This document shows positions 19,017-28,059 of a stretch of DNA of 42,314 nt, piece after piece (positions within the stretch are counted from its first letter, which is position 1; every line of letters begins with the position of its first letter). Source of the DNA: Burkholderiaceae bacterium. Lineage in GTDB: Bacteria > Pseudomonadota > Gammaproteobacteria > Burkholderiales > Burkholderiaceae_D. The stretch is taken from positions 1-42,314 of the forward strand of contig VERA01000016.1 of NCBI GenBank assembly GCA_018882935.1, written 5' to 3'. A program made the translations under genes and the position numbers. A model generated the notes under the pieces. It had not been told where the DNA came from and did not search any database. It saw only the letters and a list, made by a program, of their open reading frames with translations.

Positions 19017-19145
19017 GAATGACTCCGCATTTAGTTGAACAAAAGCACGCCCGAGATCTATCTCGACCGTGGCAGCATTAAACGCGAGGAACGCTGAATT
19101 AAACGTGCAAGAAGGGATGATTATTTTGCATTGTGCGGTGATAGG

Positions 19146-20327
19146 TCATGCTTGACCCATTACCGACAAATCTTCGGTACGCCTTGGCGCGTAACTCTCC
19201 CATTGACTACAACCCGGGCAGTGCCAGTAGAACTGTCTTGACTTGAAGCCGCAGTGACCACACTGATATCTCCCCAGCTTTTGTGCGTAACCACCTACCA
19301 GACTTTTTACGAGCGAGAGTTCAGCCAAGCGCTCAGGCGGCGCATGCATTAATCGCGCTTCAATTAATTTATCCAGACCTAAAAGGGTTGGGGTACGGCG
19401 TAATTCATCGCTCACTAATTGATTTGCTGCGTCAGCGCCGTCGAGCTCGAGCACAGCGCGGAACACTACCTCCAGCAAATCCATTGAGGGTGCCTCAAGT
19501 AGATAACCGCGTAGCAGATTCAGGCCCTCACGCACACGACCCACACTTCGAAAACCCTCAAGCAAACGCTGCGCTACTAAACCGACGTGGGCAGCACTCT
19601 GCTGCTCGACACGACGCCAGGTGCGAAGCGCGGCTTCAGTATCACCCTTGGCCAGCAGCGCGTCGCCGTATAACAAGGTCGCACGCACATTGTTGCGGTC
19701 ATAGGCAAGCGCCTGATCCAAGGTCGCCAACGCCGCATCAGGATTAACGTGCACCAGCTCGTCTTGTGCGATCTCGCAGTGAAATTGCGCGATCTCTTTT
19801 TGGTAGGCTCCCGAGCCGGATGTTTGCAGTACCAGCGCGGCATCAATCGCGCGACGCCATTCTTTCTCGCGCTGATAAATCTCTAATAGCGCGCGACTGG
19901 CTTGTGGCGAAAACTGAGTTCCGGTCAGCTGATGAAATGTTTCTTCGGCACGATCAAGCAAACCAGCTTTCAGGTAGTCCTGGCCCAGTTCGAAACGCGC
20001 CTTGGCACTCATCTCTTCGGATAAGTCAGCACGGGCCAGTAAATTTTGATGCACACGCACAGCGCGCTCAATATCACCTCGCCGACGAAACAACTTGCCT
20101 AACGCGAAATGCAGCTCGGCAGTTTCCGGGTCGAGCCTAGCAATCTCGACGAAGGCATCGATGGCTTTATCGGGATCTTCATCGAGCAAGGCATTCAGGC
20201 CTTGGTAGTAGCTACGTGGTAGCCGACGCGACTCTGAAATCACATGACGGATATCGACGCGCGCAGCAATCCAACCTAGCGCAAAAAAGAAGGGGATTGA
20301 AACCAGCCACCAGACTTCGAATTCCAT
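19146..20327 (-). CDS. lapB: Lipopolysaccharide assembly protein B (TPR, rubredoxin-like)
   Basis: 393 residues. It has an N-terminal membrane anchor (WWLVSIPFFFALGWIAARVD), a cytosolic series of TPR motifs (about residues 35-330), and a C-terminal zinc/iron knuckle CGHCGF...CPGCS. LapB (YciM) works with FtsH and LapA to control LpxC proteolysis and so LPS synthesis. GGAG precedes the ATG, and 12 nt separate it from lapA, so the two are co-transcribed. All four Cys of the metal site are present. Confidence 0.95.
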   Translation of the reverse strand: MEFEVWWLVSIPFFFALGWIAARVDIRHVISESRRLPRSYYQGLNALLDEDPDKAIDAFVEIARLDPETAELHFALGKLFRRRGDIERAVRVHQNLLARADLSEEMSAKARFELGQDYLKAGLLDRAEETFHQLTGTQFSPQASRALLEIYQREKEWRRAIDAALVLQTSGSGAYQKEIAQFHCEIAQDELVHVNPDAALATLDQALAYDRNNVRATLLYGDALLAKGDTEAALRTWRRVEQQSAAHVGLVAQRLLEGFRSVGRVREGLNLLRGYLLEAPSMDLLEVVFRAVLELDGADAANQLVSDELRRTPTLLGLDKLIEARLMHAPPERLAELSLVKSLVGGYAQKLGRYQCGHCGFKSRQFYWHCPGCSQWESYAPRRTEDLSVMGQA

Positions 20328-20339
20328 TCCGGCTCCTGG

Positions 20340-20663
20340 TCAGAGACCTACCTGCTCAATCAAGCTCTCCGGCGCAGGGGGTTGGGTGCGCGCCCTGGCA
20401 ATTTCGGCGGCAGTTTGCTTTTGCTGATCGGCTTCGCGCCGCAAGACCAGCAGCTCACGGCGGTAACGCAGCACGGTGCCGGTCATGGCAAGTACACCCA
20501 TCACCAGACCGAGCAGCAAAAACCCCAACAGCAGGAGAATCAGAGGCGAGCTGGCTTTGGCGTTCCAGAACAGGTTGAGTACAACCTCATCGGTATTCTT
20601 CAGTGCGAAATCAAAGAACACGATGAAGAGCGCGATCGACAGTACTCGTACCAAGAGTTTCAT
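20340..20663 (-). CDS. lapA: Lipopolysaccharide assembly protein A
   Basis: 107 residues with two membrane helices (VLSIALFIVFFDFALKN and LILLLLGFLLLGLVMGVLA) and a charged coiled tail, the layout of LapA/YciS. It partners LapB in balancing LPS and phospholipid synthesis. AAGGAG precedes the ATG. It lies between ihfB and lapB, as in most proteobacteria. The LapB-adjacent position supports the name more than sequence similarity, which is low in this family. Confidence 0.9.
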   Translation of the reverse strand: MKLLVRVLSIALFIVFFDFALKNTDEVVLNLFWNAKASSPLILLLLGFLLLGLVMGVLAMTGTVLRYRRELLVLRREADQQKQTAAEIARARTQPPAPESLIEQVGL

Positions 20664-20695
20664 CGTCGCGCTCCTTGTGTGAATTAACGCGCTGA

Positions 20696-21001
20696 TCAGT
20701 CGTCATGGATCGGTTGCCCGACCATGGCGTCGACCCGCTCGCGCAGCTCTTTACCCGCCTTGAAGTGCGGTACCCGTTTGCCTGGCACGACCACCGTCTC
20801 ACCCGACTTCGGGTTACGCCCGATACGTGGCGGACGGCTGTTGGTTGCAAAGCTGCCAAAGCCACGAATCTCGATACGCTGACCTGAGATCAGCGCATCG
20901 GTCATCGCGTCCAGCAGCGTCTTGACCGTGAAATCCGCATCCTTAGCTACTAGTTGCGGATAACGCTCGGCCAGACGGGCGATCAGCTCCGACTTGGTCA
21001 T
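20696..21001 (-). CDS. ihfB: Integration host factor subunit beta
   Basis: 101 residues. This DNA-bending subunit pairs with IhfA and binds the minor groove at specific sites. The family arm is recognised by [22 protein letters not shown], split here around the conserved Pro-Arg-Ile-Gly-Arg-Asn-Pro segment. The start [17 protein letters not shown] is typical of IhfB rather than HU. It follows rpsA by 13 nt, the standard rpsA-ihfB arrangement. Confidence 0.97.
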   Translation of the reverse strand: MTKSELIARLAERYPQLVAKDADFTVKTLLDAMTDALISGQRIEIRGFGSFATNSRPPRIGRNPKSGETVVVPGKRVPHFKAGKELRERVDAMVGQPIHDD

Positions 21002-21014
21002 CGGCGATGCCTAA

Positions 21015-22721
21015 TCAGCTTTTGGTATCGAGTTTAGCTTTTAGCAGCGCACCCAGGCTAGTGGTGCCCGATGCCGCAGCAGAGTCGCTGGACATCTTCT
21101 GCATCGCATCCTGAGTCTCTGCATTGTCTTTCGCCTTGATCGAGAGCTGAATGCTGCGTGCCTTGCGATCAATATTGATCACCATGGCCTCGACTGTGTC
21201 ACCGACTTTCAAATGGGTGCTGGCGTCTTCAACACGGTCACGCGAGATTTCAGAAGCACGCAGGTAGCCCTCAACCTCTTCCGACAAGTGAATCGTCGCG
21301 CCTTTCGGCTCGACTGCTTTCACCACGCCGTGCACCAATGCACCTTTGTCATTCATTGCGCAGTAGTTGTTGAATGGGTCGCCCTCAAGCTGCTTGACGC
21401 CCAACGACACACGCTCACGCTCAACATCAATCGCCAGCACGATGGCCTCAAGCTCATCGCCTTTCTTGAAGCGACGCACGGCTTCTTCACCGGTCTCGCT
21501 CCAGGAGAGATCCGACAAGTGCACCAAGCCATCGATGTTGCCTGCCAGTCCAATGAACACGCCGAAGTCGGTAATCGACTTGATCGCGCCTCGAACCTTA
21601 TCGCCCTTCTTGTGCGACATGGCGAAGTCATCCCACGGGTTCGCCTTGCACTGCTTCATGCCGAGGCTGATGCGGCGGCGATCTTCATCGATCTCGAGCA
21701 CCATGACTTCAACTTCATCACCCAGCTGCACCACTTTCGACGGTGCCACGTTCTTGTTGGTCCAGTCCATCTCGGAGACGTGCACCAGGCCTTCGATACC
21801 CTGCTCGACTTCGACGAATGCGCCGTAGTCGGTAAGGTTGGTCACTTTGCCGAACAAGCGCGTGCCTTGCGGATAGCGACGTGACAGACCTGTCCATGGA
21901 TCATCACCCAACTGCTTGACGCCCAGCGAAACGCGGTTCTTTTCCTGATCGTACTTCAGTACCTTGGCAGTGATTTCCTGACCGACGGTAAGCACCTCGG
22001 AAGGATGACGCACACGACGCCATGCCAGATCGGTGATGTGCAGCAGACCATCGATACCACCCAGATCCACGAACGCGCCGTAGTCGGTAATGTTCTTCAC
22101 GACGCCATTGACGATGGTGCCCTCTTTCAGGGTCTCCATCAGCTTGGCGCGCTCTTCACCCATCGAGGCCTCGATCACGGCGCGACGCGACAGCACTACG
22201 TTGTTGCGCTTGCGATCCAGCTTGATGACCTTGAACTCCATGGTCTTGCCTTCGAACGGCGTGGTGTCTTTGACCGGACGGGTATCCACCAGCGAGCCGG
22301 GCAAGAAGGCACGGATGCCATTGGTAAGCACAGTAAGACCACCTTTGACCTTGCCGCTGACAGTACCGGTGACCAGTTCGCCGGATTCCATCGCTTTCTC
22401 GAGCGCGAGCCATGATGCCAGGCGCTTGGCCTTGTCACGCGAGAGGATGGTGTCGCCAAAACCATTTTCCAGCGACTCGATAGCCACAGAGACGAAGTCA
22501 CCGACATTGACTTCGACCTCGCCGCTGTCATTTTTGAATTCATCGATCGGAATAAACGCTTCGGACTTCAAGCCAGCGTTCACGATCACAAAGTTGTGGT
22601 CAATGCGGACGACTTCCGCAGAGATGACCTCTCCCGAGCGCATATCTTGGCGGGTCAGAGATTCCTGAAACAGCGCAGCAAAGCTTTCGCCGGACACGGG
22701 AGTTTGGGTAGCAGTAGACAT
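21015..22721 (-). CDS. rpsA: 30S ribosomal protein S1
   Basis: 568 residues with six S1 (OB-fold) repeats, of which repeats 3-6 share the [10 protein letters not shown] / [10 protein letters not shown] type signature. S1 binds mRNA on the 30S subunit and aids initiation on structured or SD-poor messages. The ATG at 22721 is not preceded by a good SD, as in E. coli rpsA, where S1 regulates its own translation. The C-terminal 25 residues are a Ser/Ala-rich tail. It lies between cmk and ihfB. Confidence 0.98.
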   Translation of the reverse strand: MSTATQTPVSGESFAALFQESLTRQDMRSGEVISAEVVRIDHNFVIVNAGLKSEAFIPIDEFKNDSGEVEVNVGDFVSVAIESLENGFGDTILSRDKAKRLASWLALEKAMESGELVTGTVSGKVKGGLTVLTNGIRAFLPGSLVDTRPVKDTTPFEGKTMEFKVIKLDRKRNNVVLSRRAVIEASMGEERAKLMETLKEGTIVNGVVKNITDYGAFVDLGGIDGLLHITDLAWRRVRHPSEVLTVGQEITAKVLKYDQEKNRVSLGVKQLGDDPWTGLSRRYPQGTRLFGKVTNLTDYGAFVEVEQGIEGLVHVSEMDWTNKNVAPSKVVQLGDEVEVMVLEIDEDRRRISLGMKQCKANPWDDFAMSHKKGDKVRGAIKSITDFGVFIGLAGNIDGLVHLSDLSWSETGEEAVRRFKKGDELEAIVLAIDVERERVSLGVKQLEGDPFNNYCAMNDKGALVHGVVKAVEPKGATIHLSEEVEGYLRASEISRDRVEDASTHLKVGDTVEAMVINIDRKARSIQLSIKAKDNAETQDAMQKMSSDSAAASGTTSLGALLKAKLDTKS

Positions 22722-22848
22722 AGATAATGAGAGTTAACCAACCGGGTGAAACCCAAGCTGGGTTAGGTTTTTCAACGCCCCGCTCTGCATTGCGCAGTGC
22801 GAGACACCAAGTGGTAGGCCGCGTTGGCGGTTTGCCGAGCGACCTGCC
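22722..22848 (-). promoter_or_regulatory. rpsA leader with hairpin and no SD
   Basis: The 127-bp gap between the cmk stop and rpsA holds an AACCCA-N3-TGGGTT hairpin (22749-22763) about 30 nt before the ATG, and an A/T-rich stretch directly before the start in place of an SD. This resembles the structured leader used for S1 autoregulation in gammaproteobacteria; that parallel is an inference. Confidence 0.4.
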
Positions 22849-23526
22849 TTATTGCGTACCAGACCGGTGATGCCACCAATCCAGCACCTGCGCCACCGAT
22901 TGCTCGATCGTCATATCCGACGTGTCCAGCAAGTGGGCACCCTCCGCGGGTTTTAGAGGCGCTGCCGCGCGCTCGGTATCGCGCGCGTCGCGTTCCTTCA
23001 AATCCTGCAAAAGGGCGAGCATATTAGCAGGAAATCCTTTGTCAATCAATTGCTTATATCGCCGCTCCGCACGCGCCTGAACGCTCGCGGTCAGGAACAC
23101 CTTGAGCGTTGCATCAGGAAAGATCACCGTGCCCATATCGCGGCCATCGGCCACCAAGCCCGGCGTTTTACGGAAGCTGTGCTGGAGCTCGACCAGTGCG
23201 GCACGCACCGCCGGTAAGGCCGCTATTTTCGAGGCGGCGTTGCCGATGGCTTCCTGCCGGATGGCATCCTGCACCGGCCGGCCGGCGAGCAGGATTTGGT
23301 CAGCCGCAAACTGCACCGGCAGCGCTCTGGCCAGGGCGGCGATGGCGTTCGCATCATCCAGCGCTAGCTTCGCCTCTAGTGCAGACAAGGCGGTCAGGCG
23401 GTACAAAGCGCCGGAATCCAGCAAGGCAAATCCCAGCGCCTCGGCAACGCGGCTGGCGACCGTACCCTTGCCGGACGCGGTCGGGCCGTCGATGGTGAGT
23501 ACCGGAATCACGCTGATCTCAGTCAC
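22849..23526 (-). CDS. cmk: Cytidylate kinase
   Basis: 225 residues. It phosphorylates CMP and dCMP with ATP. The P-loop [11 protein letters not shown] lies near residue 13, and [13 protein letters not shown] and [17 protein letters not shown] are typical. The start is GTG at 23526, 6 nt after the aroA stop; an in-frame GTG five codons further in is an alternative. The aroA-cmk-rpsA order is conserved. Confidence 0.96.
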   Translation of the reverse strand: MTEISVIPVLTIDGPTASGKGTVASRVAEALGFALLDSGALYRLTALSALEAKLALDDANAIAALARALPVQFAADQILLAGRPVQDAIRQEAIGNAASKIAALPAVRAALVELQHSFRKTPGLVADGRDMGTVIFPDATLKVFLTASVQARAERRYKQLIDKGFPANMLALLQDLKERDARDTERAAAPLKPAEGAHLLDTSDMTIEQSVAQVLDWWHHRSGTQ

Positions 23527-23532
23527 GCTGTT

Positions 23533-24852
23533 TCAGCCACGTTGCGCAATGCGCGCGAACGCGTCGAAGTAATCCGGGAAGGTTTTGGCCACGCATTGCG
23601 GGTCGTTGATACGCACCGTGGTGCCATCGCGCAGCGTGCCATTCAAACAGGCCAGCGAGAAGCACATCGCCATGCGGTGGTCGTCGTACGTGTCGATCGC
23701 AGCCGGCTGCAAGTCGATGGGTGGCGATACGCGCAAATAATCTTCGCCTTCTTCGATCAGTGCACCGAGCTTGCGCAGCTCAGTCGCCATCGCCGCAAGA
23801 CGATCGGTTTCTTTGACGCGCCAGCTCGCGATATTACGCAGCGTGCTGGTACCGTCAGCATACAAAGCAGCGACTGCAATCGTCATCGCTGCATCGGGGA
23901 TATGGTTGAAGTCAGCGTCGATAGCTTTCAACACGCCTGTTGATTTGGCTTCGATCCAGTTGTCGCCCATTGTGATCTCGGCACCCATTTGCTGCAAAGC
24001 TTCCACAAAGCGCACATCGCCTTGAATGCTGGCGCGCCCCACACCTTCAACGCGAACCGGACCACCCGCAACCGCACCGGCGGCTAAAAAATATGACGCC
24101 GATGAAGCATCACCTTCCACATGAATCACGCCCGGACTCTGATATACCTGACCGGCAGGGATCTGAAATGCGGCCCAGCCGTCACGCTCAACTTGAATAC
24201 CAAACCGTGCCAGCAGATTGAGGGTAATTTCAATATACGGCTTGGAAATCAACTCACCCATTACCTCAATCGTCAGCGACTGCTCGCGCGCAATCAGCGG
24301 CGATGCCATCAATAATGCCGTTAGAAACTGGCTAGATACATTGCCCCGAACTTGCATGCGCTGCGGGCGCAAATGACCACGCTGAATATGCAGCGGCGGG
24401 AAACCCGGATTACCGGTGTAATCAATACGCGCTCCGGCAGCATTCAATGCATCCACCAAGTCACCGATCGGTCGCTCATGCATACGCGCGACCCCGTGCA
24501 CGGTGTAATCACCACCAATCGCAGCCAGCGCCGCTGTGAGTGGTCGTATTGCGGTGCCGGCATTGCCCATGAACAGATCTGCGGTATGCACGGGCAACGT
24601 ACCCCCGGTACCGGTGACCGCAAAATCCTGTGTCTCGCCCTGCTGCACCCAATGCACGCCCAGCTTTTGCAGCGCCATCAGCATGACATGCGTGTCATCA
24701 GATGCCAGTAAAGATTTGATGTCTGTCGTGCCTTCTGCCAGCGCGGCCAACAACAAAATGCGATTGGAAATACTTTTCGAGCCAGGCAGCTTGATCGTAC
24801 CCTGTGCACGCTGTGCGGGCAGCAAATCAAGATGATGCGGATACTGTTTCAT
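23533..24852 (-). CDS. aroA: 3-phosphoshikimate 1-carboxyvinyltransferase (EPSP synthase)
   Basis: 439 residues. It joins shikimate-3-phosphate and phosphoenolpyruvate in the sixth step of the shikimate pathway. [17 protein letters not shown] and [15 protein letters not shown] are the substrate-binding signatures, with [19 protein letters not shown] near the end. The enzyme is class I-like, with GNAGTAIRP rather than the tolerant GDA variant. The ATG overlaps the tyrA stop by one base (TAATG), so translation is coupled. Confidence 0.97.
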   Translation of the reverse strand: MKQYPHHLDLLPAQRAQGTIKLPGSKSISNRILLLAALAEGTTDIKSLLASDDTHVMLMALQKLGVHWVQQGETQDFAVTGTGGTLPVHTADLFMGNAGTAIRPLTAALAAIGGDYTVHGVARMHERPIGDLVDALNAAGARIDYTGNPGFPPLHIQRGHLRPQRMQVRGNVSSQFLTALLMASPLIAREQSLTIEVMGELISKPYIEITLNLLARFGIQVERDGWAAFQIPAGQVYQSPGVIHVEGDASSASYFLAAGAVAGGPVRVEGVGRASIQGDVRFVEALQQMGAEITMGDNWIEAKSTGVLKAIDADFNHIPDAAMTIAVAALYADGTSTLRNIASWRVKETDRLAAMATELRKLGALIEEGEDYLRVSPPIDLQPAAIDTYDDHRMAMCFSLACLNGTLRDGTTVRINDPQCVAKTFPDYFDAFARIAQRG

Positions 24853-25781
24853 TAGTCACCACCTTGATCATGCGCACGCGCCTGCTCGGCTGCTTCTATC
24901 GTCGCAATCCAGGCTTGCCTGGCCGATTGTGCGCGCGCATAGATTTGTTCCAAACCCGCACCATCAGCGTTGATCAACATCGCACGCAGACTAGCCAGCT
25001 GCGCAGTGTAGGCATCTAACTCGGCAAGCAGCGCGTGACGATTGGCGAGCGAAATATCACGCCACATCTCGGGCGATGATCCGGCGATACGGGTGAAATC
25101 ACGGAAGCCACTGGCGGCGTATTGGAACAAGCGATCAGCGTTATCACGCGACGCAATGTCGCTGACCAATGCATAGGCGAGCATATGCGGCAGATGACTG
25201 ACCGCAGCAAAAATTGCGTCATGCTCTTCAGCGCTCAGGTGATGAATCAGCGCGCCGCAATGCTGCCACGCTGAAGCAACCTTGGCGATATCGTTGGGGT
25301 TGTTTTCAGGTAAAGCGGTAATGACGACCTTCTTGCCACGATAAAGATCTGCCAGTGCAGCCTCGGGACCATTTTGCTCGCGCCCAGCGATGGGATGGCC
25401 AGGCACAAATTGTGCAATCTTATCGCCGAGCGCGGCGCGCGCTGCTTGCACGACATCGCTTTTGGTACTGCCAGCATCGGTGACCACAGTCCCTACTTGC
25501 AAGTACGGCGCAAGTTCACGCAGCAATGCCTCGGTCTGCGCTACTGGCGCTGCAATCAGTACCAGATCAGCACCGGCGACAGCGGACGCATCACCCATGG
25601 TGTCGATAATGCCGAGTGATTGCGCGCGCTGTAGTGTTTCTCGACGACGACCGAGACCGACTATCTGTTTGACAACGCCAGCCTGTTTCAGCGCGAGCGC
25701 AAACGAGCCGCCAATCAAACCGACGCCGCATACAACAATGCGATTGAAAGACAGCGACGACGTTGATGAAGAGCTTTGCAT
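24852..25781 (-). CDS. tyrA: Prephenate dehydrogenase
   Basis: 309 residues. It oxidatively decarboxylates prephenate to 4-hydroxyphenylpyruvate for tyrosine synthesis. The Rossmann motif [14 protein letters not shown] begins at about residue 19, and the catalytic region has [16 protein letters not shown] with the conserved His. It is monofunctional, with no chorismate mutase domain, which instead is on pheA. It sits 23 bp downstream of hisC and overlaps aroA by one base. Confidence 0.95.
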   Translation of the reverse strand: MQSSSSTSSLSFNRIVVCGVGLIGGSFALALKQAGVVKQIVGLGRRRETLQRAQSLGIIDTMGDASAVAGADLVLIAAPVAQTEALLRELAPYLQVGTVVTDAGSTKSDVVQAARAALGDKIAQFVPGHPIAGREQNGPEAALADLYRGKKVVITALPENNPNDIAKVASAWQHCGALIHHLSAEEHDAIFAAVSHLPHMLAYALVSDIASRDNADRLFQYAASGFRDFTRIAGSSPEMWRDISLANRHALLAELDAYTAQLASLRAMLINADGAGLEQIYARAQSARQAWIATIEAAEQARAHDQGGD

Positions 25782-25803
25782 CAGTGGTAAGCGTGATTGG
25801 GTA

Positions 25804-26907
25804 TCAGCCGAGTATGGTCTTCAGGGCTTCGATGAATGCGGCGTTTTCATCGGGCAGACCAATAGACACCCTTAACCACTGCGGCAAGCCGTAGTTACCT
25901 ACCGGGCGTACGATGATGCCTTTTTTCAGCAACGCCAGATTCACTCGTGCGCCGGCACCCTCATCATCACCAGCGCGAAACAGGACAAAGTTGCCATACG
26001 AGGGAACGAACTCAATGCTCATCTGCCGGAAGGCATCAGTGATTTGTCGGTAGCCGTCAGCGTTCAGTTGCGCGCTTTTCTGCAGATAAGCGTCATCATC
26101 CAACGCCGCAACTGCCGCCGCTTGCGCCAGCGAGTTCACATTGAAAGGCTGACGAATACGATTAAGCAAATCAGTGAGGCCGGGTTGCGCGATGCCGAAT
26201 CCGACACGCAAACCGGCCAGCCCATACGCTTTGGAGAAGGTGCGCGAGACAATCAGGTTCGGATACTGCCGAACCCAAGCCAATGCGTCATAACGCAGCT
26301 CAGGCGGTAGATATTCGGTGTAGGCTTCATCGAGCACCACCACCACCGATGACGGCGCTTGCTTAAGCAACGCAGCGATCTGCTCACCGCCGACGATGGT
26401 GCCGGTCGGGTTATTGGGGTTGGCAACAAACAGCAATTTGGTGTCTGGAGCAATCGCAGCGGCCATAGCCTCAAGGTCATGCCCGAAATTTTTTGCCGGC
26501 ACCACAATCGCGCGCGCGCCAACAGCTTGGGTAGCAAGCGGGTAAACAGCAAATGAGTACTGCGAGTAAACCACTGATTGCCCCGGCTGCACCAGCGCGC
26601 GTGCAGCCAATTCAAGAATATCGTTGCTGCCGTTGCCGAGCGTGATCCAATCAGTCGGCACATCGAATTTTTTCGAAATCGCGCCCTTCAGATCAAAACC
26701 ATTCGAGTCTGGATAGCGCGCCAGCTCTGCAAAGGCTTGTTGCATCGCACGCTGCGAAGATTCCGGAATGCCGAGTGGGTTCTCATTAGAGGCCAGCTTA
26801 ACGATCGCTGCTTCATCAAGCCCAAACTCACGCGCGACCTCGGCGATGGGTTTGCCGCCTTGGTAAGGTGCAATCGCGCGAACATAATCAGGACCAAAGT
26901 TCGTCAT
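25804..26907 (-). CDS. hisC: Histidinol-phosphate aminotransferase
   Basis: 367 residues from the ATG at 26907 (MTNFGPDYVRAIAPYQGGKP), which fits the family start; a TTG at 26931 would add eight residues and overlap pheA. It is a PLP class I/II aminotransferase with the Schiff-base lysine in SRTFSKAYGLAGLRVG and LASNENPLG at the N-terminus. Located inside the aromatic block, this HisC2-type enzyme probably also transaminates aromatic keto acids, an inference from context. Confidence 0.93.
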   Translation of the reverse strand: MTNFGPDYVRAIAPYQGGKPIAEVAREFGLDEAAIVKLASNENPLGIPESSQRAMQQAFAELARYPDSNGFDLKGAISKKFDVPTDWITLGNGSNDILELAARALVQPGQSVVYSQYSFAVYPLATQAVGARAIVVPAKNFGHDLEAMAAAIAPDTKLLFVANPNNPTGTIVGGEQIAALLKQAPSSVVVVLDEAYTEYLPPELRYDALAWVRQYPNLIVSRTFSKAYGLAGLRVGFGIAQPGLTDLLNRIRQPFNVNSLAQAAAVAALDDDAYLQKSAQLNADGYRQITDAFRQMSIEFVPSYGNFVLFRAGDDEGAGARVNLALLKKGIIVRPVGNYGLPQWLRVSIGLPDENAAFIEALKTILG

Positions 26908-26927
26908 GAAAAAATCATCCAATGAAG

Positions 26928-28001
26928 TCAAGCGGCGTGCGGGTAAGAGCCCAACAGTTTGAAGAAAGCCGCTTGTGTCTGTAGCTCGGCAAGCGCCTGC
27001 GCGACTTTGGCATCGTGCGCGTGGCCTTCGATATCAACAAAGAAGAAATACTCCCAACGACCGGTGCGCGCTGGACGTGACTCGAAGCGCGTCATTGATA
27101 CGCCATGCCGCGCTAACGGTGCGAGCAGTTCATAGACTGCGCCCGATTTATTGGGCACGGACAGCAACAGCGAGGTCTGATCACGGCCCGATGGCCCAGG
27201 TTGCAAGGTGCCAATGACAAAAAACCGGGTACGGTTATGCGGATCATCTTGAATGTGCGCATGCGCGATCGCGAGACTGTAGCGACGCGCTGCCATATCG
27301 CCTGCAATCGCCGCAACACCGGCTTGCTCGCTAGCCATACGTGCTGCTTCACCATTCGATGCCACCGCGCGTCGTTCGAGTTGGGGATAGTGCTCGTTCA
27401 GCCAGGCCTGACACTGCGCGAGTGCTTGCGAGTGCGCACAGACAGTTGTAATGCTATTCATGGTACCGGTACGCGTCATCAAACTATGCTGAACCGGCAG
27501 CGCCACCTCACCGCTGATACTGAGCGTGGTGCGCATCAATAAATCTAGCGTACGGTTAACTGCGCCCTCGGTAGAATTTTCAACCGGTACTACGCCAAAG
27601 TCTGCCGTGCCCGCTTCCACCGAACGAAAAATCTCATCAATCGATACACAAGGCAGGCCCTCAACCGCTTGCCCGAACTGCTGCCATACCGCTTGCTCGC
27701 TGTATGTACCGGCCGGGCCCAAGTAGGCTACGGTAATGCGCTTTTCAAGCGCGCGGCATGCCGACATCACCTCGCGAAAAATTGACTGCAAATCGGAAGA
27801 GACCAGCGGCCCATCATTGCGCTCAGCGACACGCGCGAGTACCTGCGCCTCGCGCTCGGGACGAAAAACCGGCGCGTTGGTCTCGGCCTTGATATGACCG
27901 ACCGCTTGCGCAACCTTTGCGCGCTGGTTCAGCAGCGAAATCAGCTGCGCATCGATCGCATCAATCTGATCACGCAGCGGTTTCAGCTTGTCATCGCTCA
28001 T
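26928..28001 (-). CDS. pheA: Bifunctional chorismate mutase/prephenate dehydratase (P-protein)
   Basis: 357 residues. Residues 1-85 are an AroQ-type chorismate mutase (LRDQIDAIDAQLISLLNQRA). A prephenate dehydratase domain follows (AYLGPAGTYSEQAV, then VPVENSTEGAVNRTLD), and the last 90 residues are an ACT domain with the phenylalanine-sensing ESRP motif (MTRFESRPARTGRWEYFFFVD), which predicts feedback inhibition by Phe. It starts 58 bp after the gyrA stop, where serC would be expected. AAGGTG lies 9-10 nt before the ATG. Confidence 0.97.
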   Translation of the reverse strand: MSDDKLKPLRDQIDAIDAQLISLLNQRAKVAQAVGHIKAETNAPVFRPEREAQVLARVAERNDGPLVSSDLQSIFREVMSACRALEKRITVAYLGPAGTYSEQAVWQQFGQAVEGLPCVSIDEIFRSVEAGTADFGVVPVENSTEGAVNRTLDLLMRTTLSISGEVALPVQHSLMTRTGTMNSITTVCAHSQALAQCQAWLNEHYPQLERRAVASNGEAARMASEQAGVAAIAGDMAARRYSLAIAHAHIQDDPHNRTRFFVIGTLQPGPSGRDQTSLLLSVPNKSGAVYELLAPLARHGVSMTRFESRPARTGRWEYFFFVDIEGHAHDAKVAQALAELQTQAAFFKLLGSYPHAA

Positions 28002-28059
28002 CTCGCCCTACACCTTGTTATCGTTATCGTGGGCCCGTCTCGGGAAATTTCTAAAAAAT

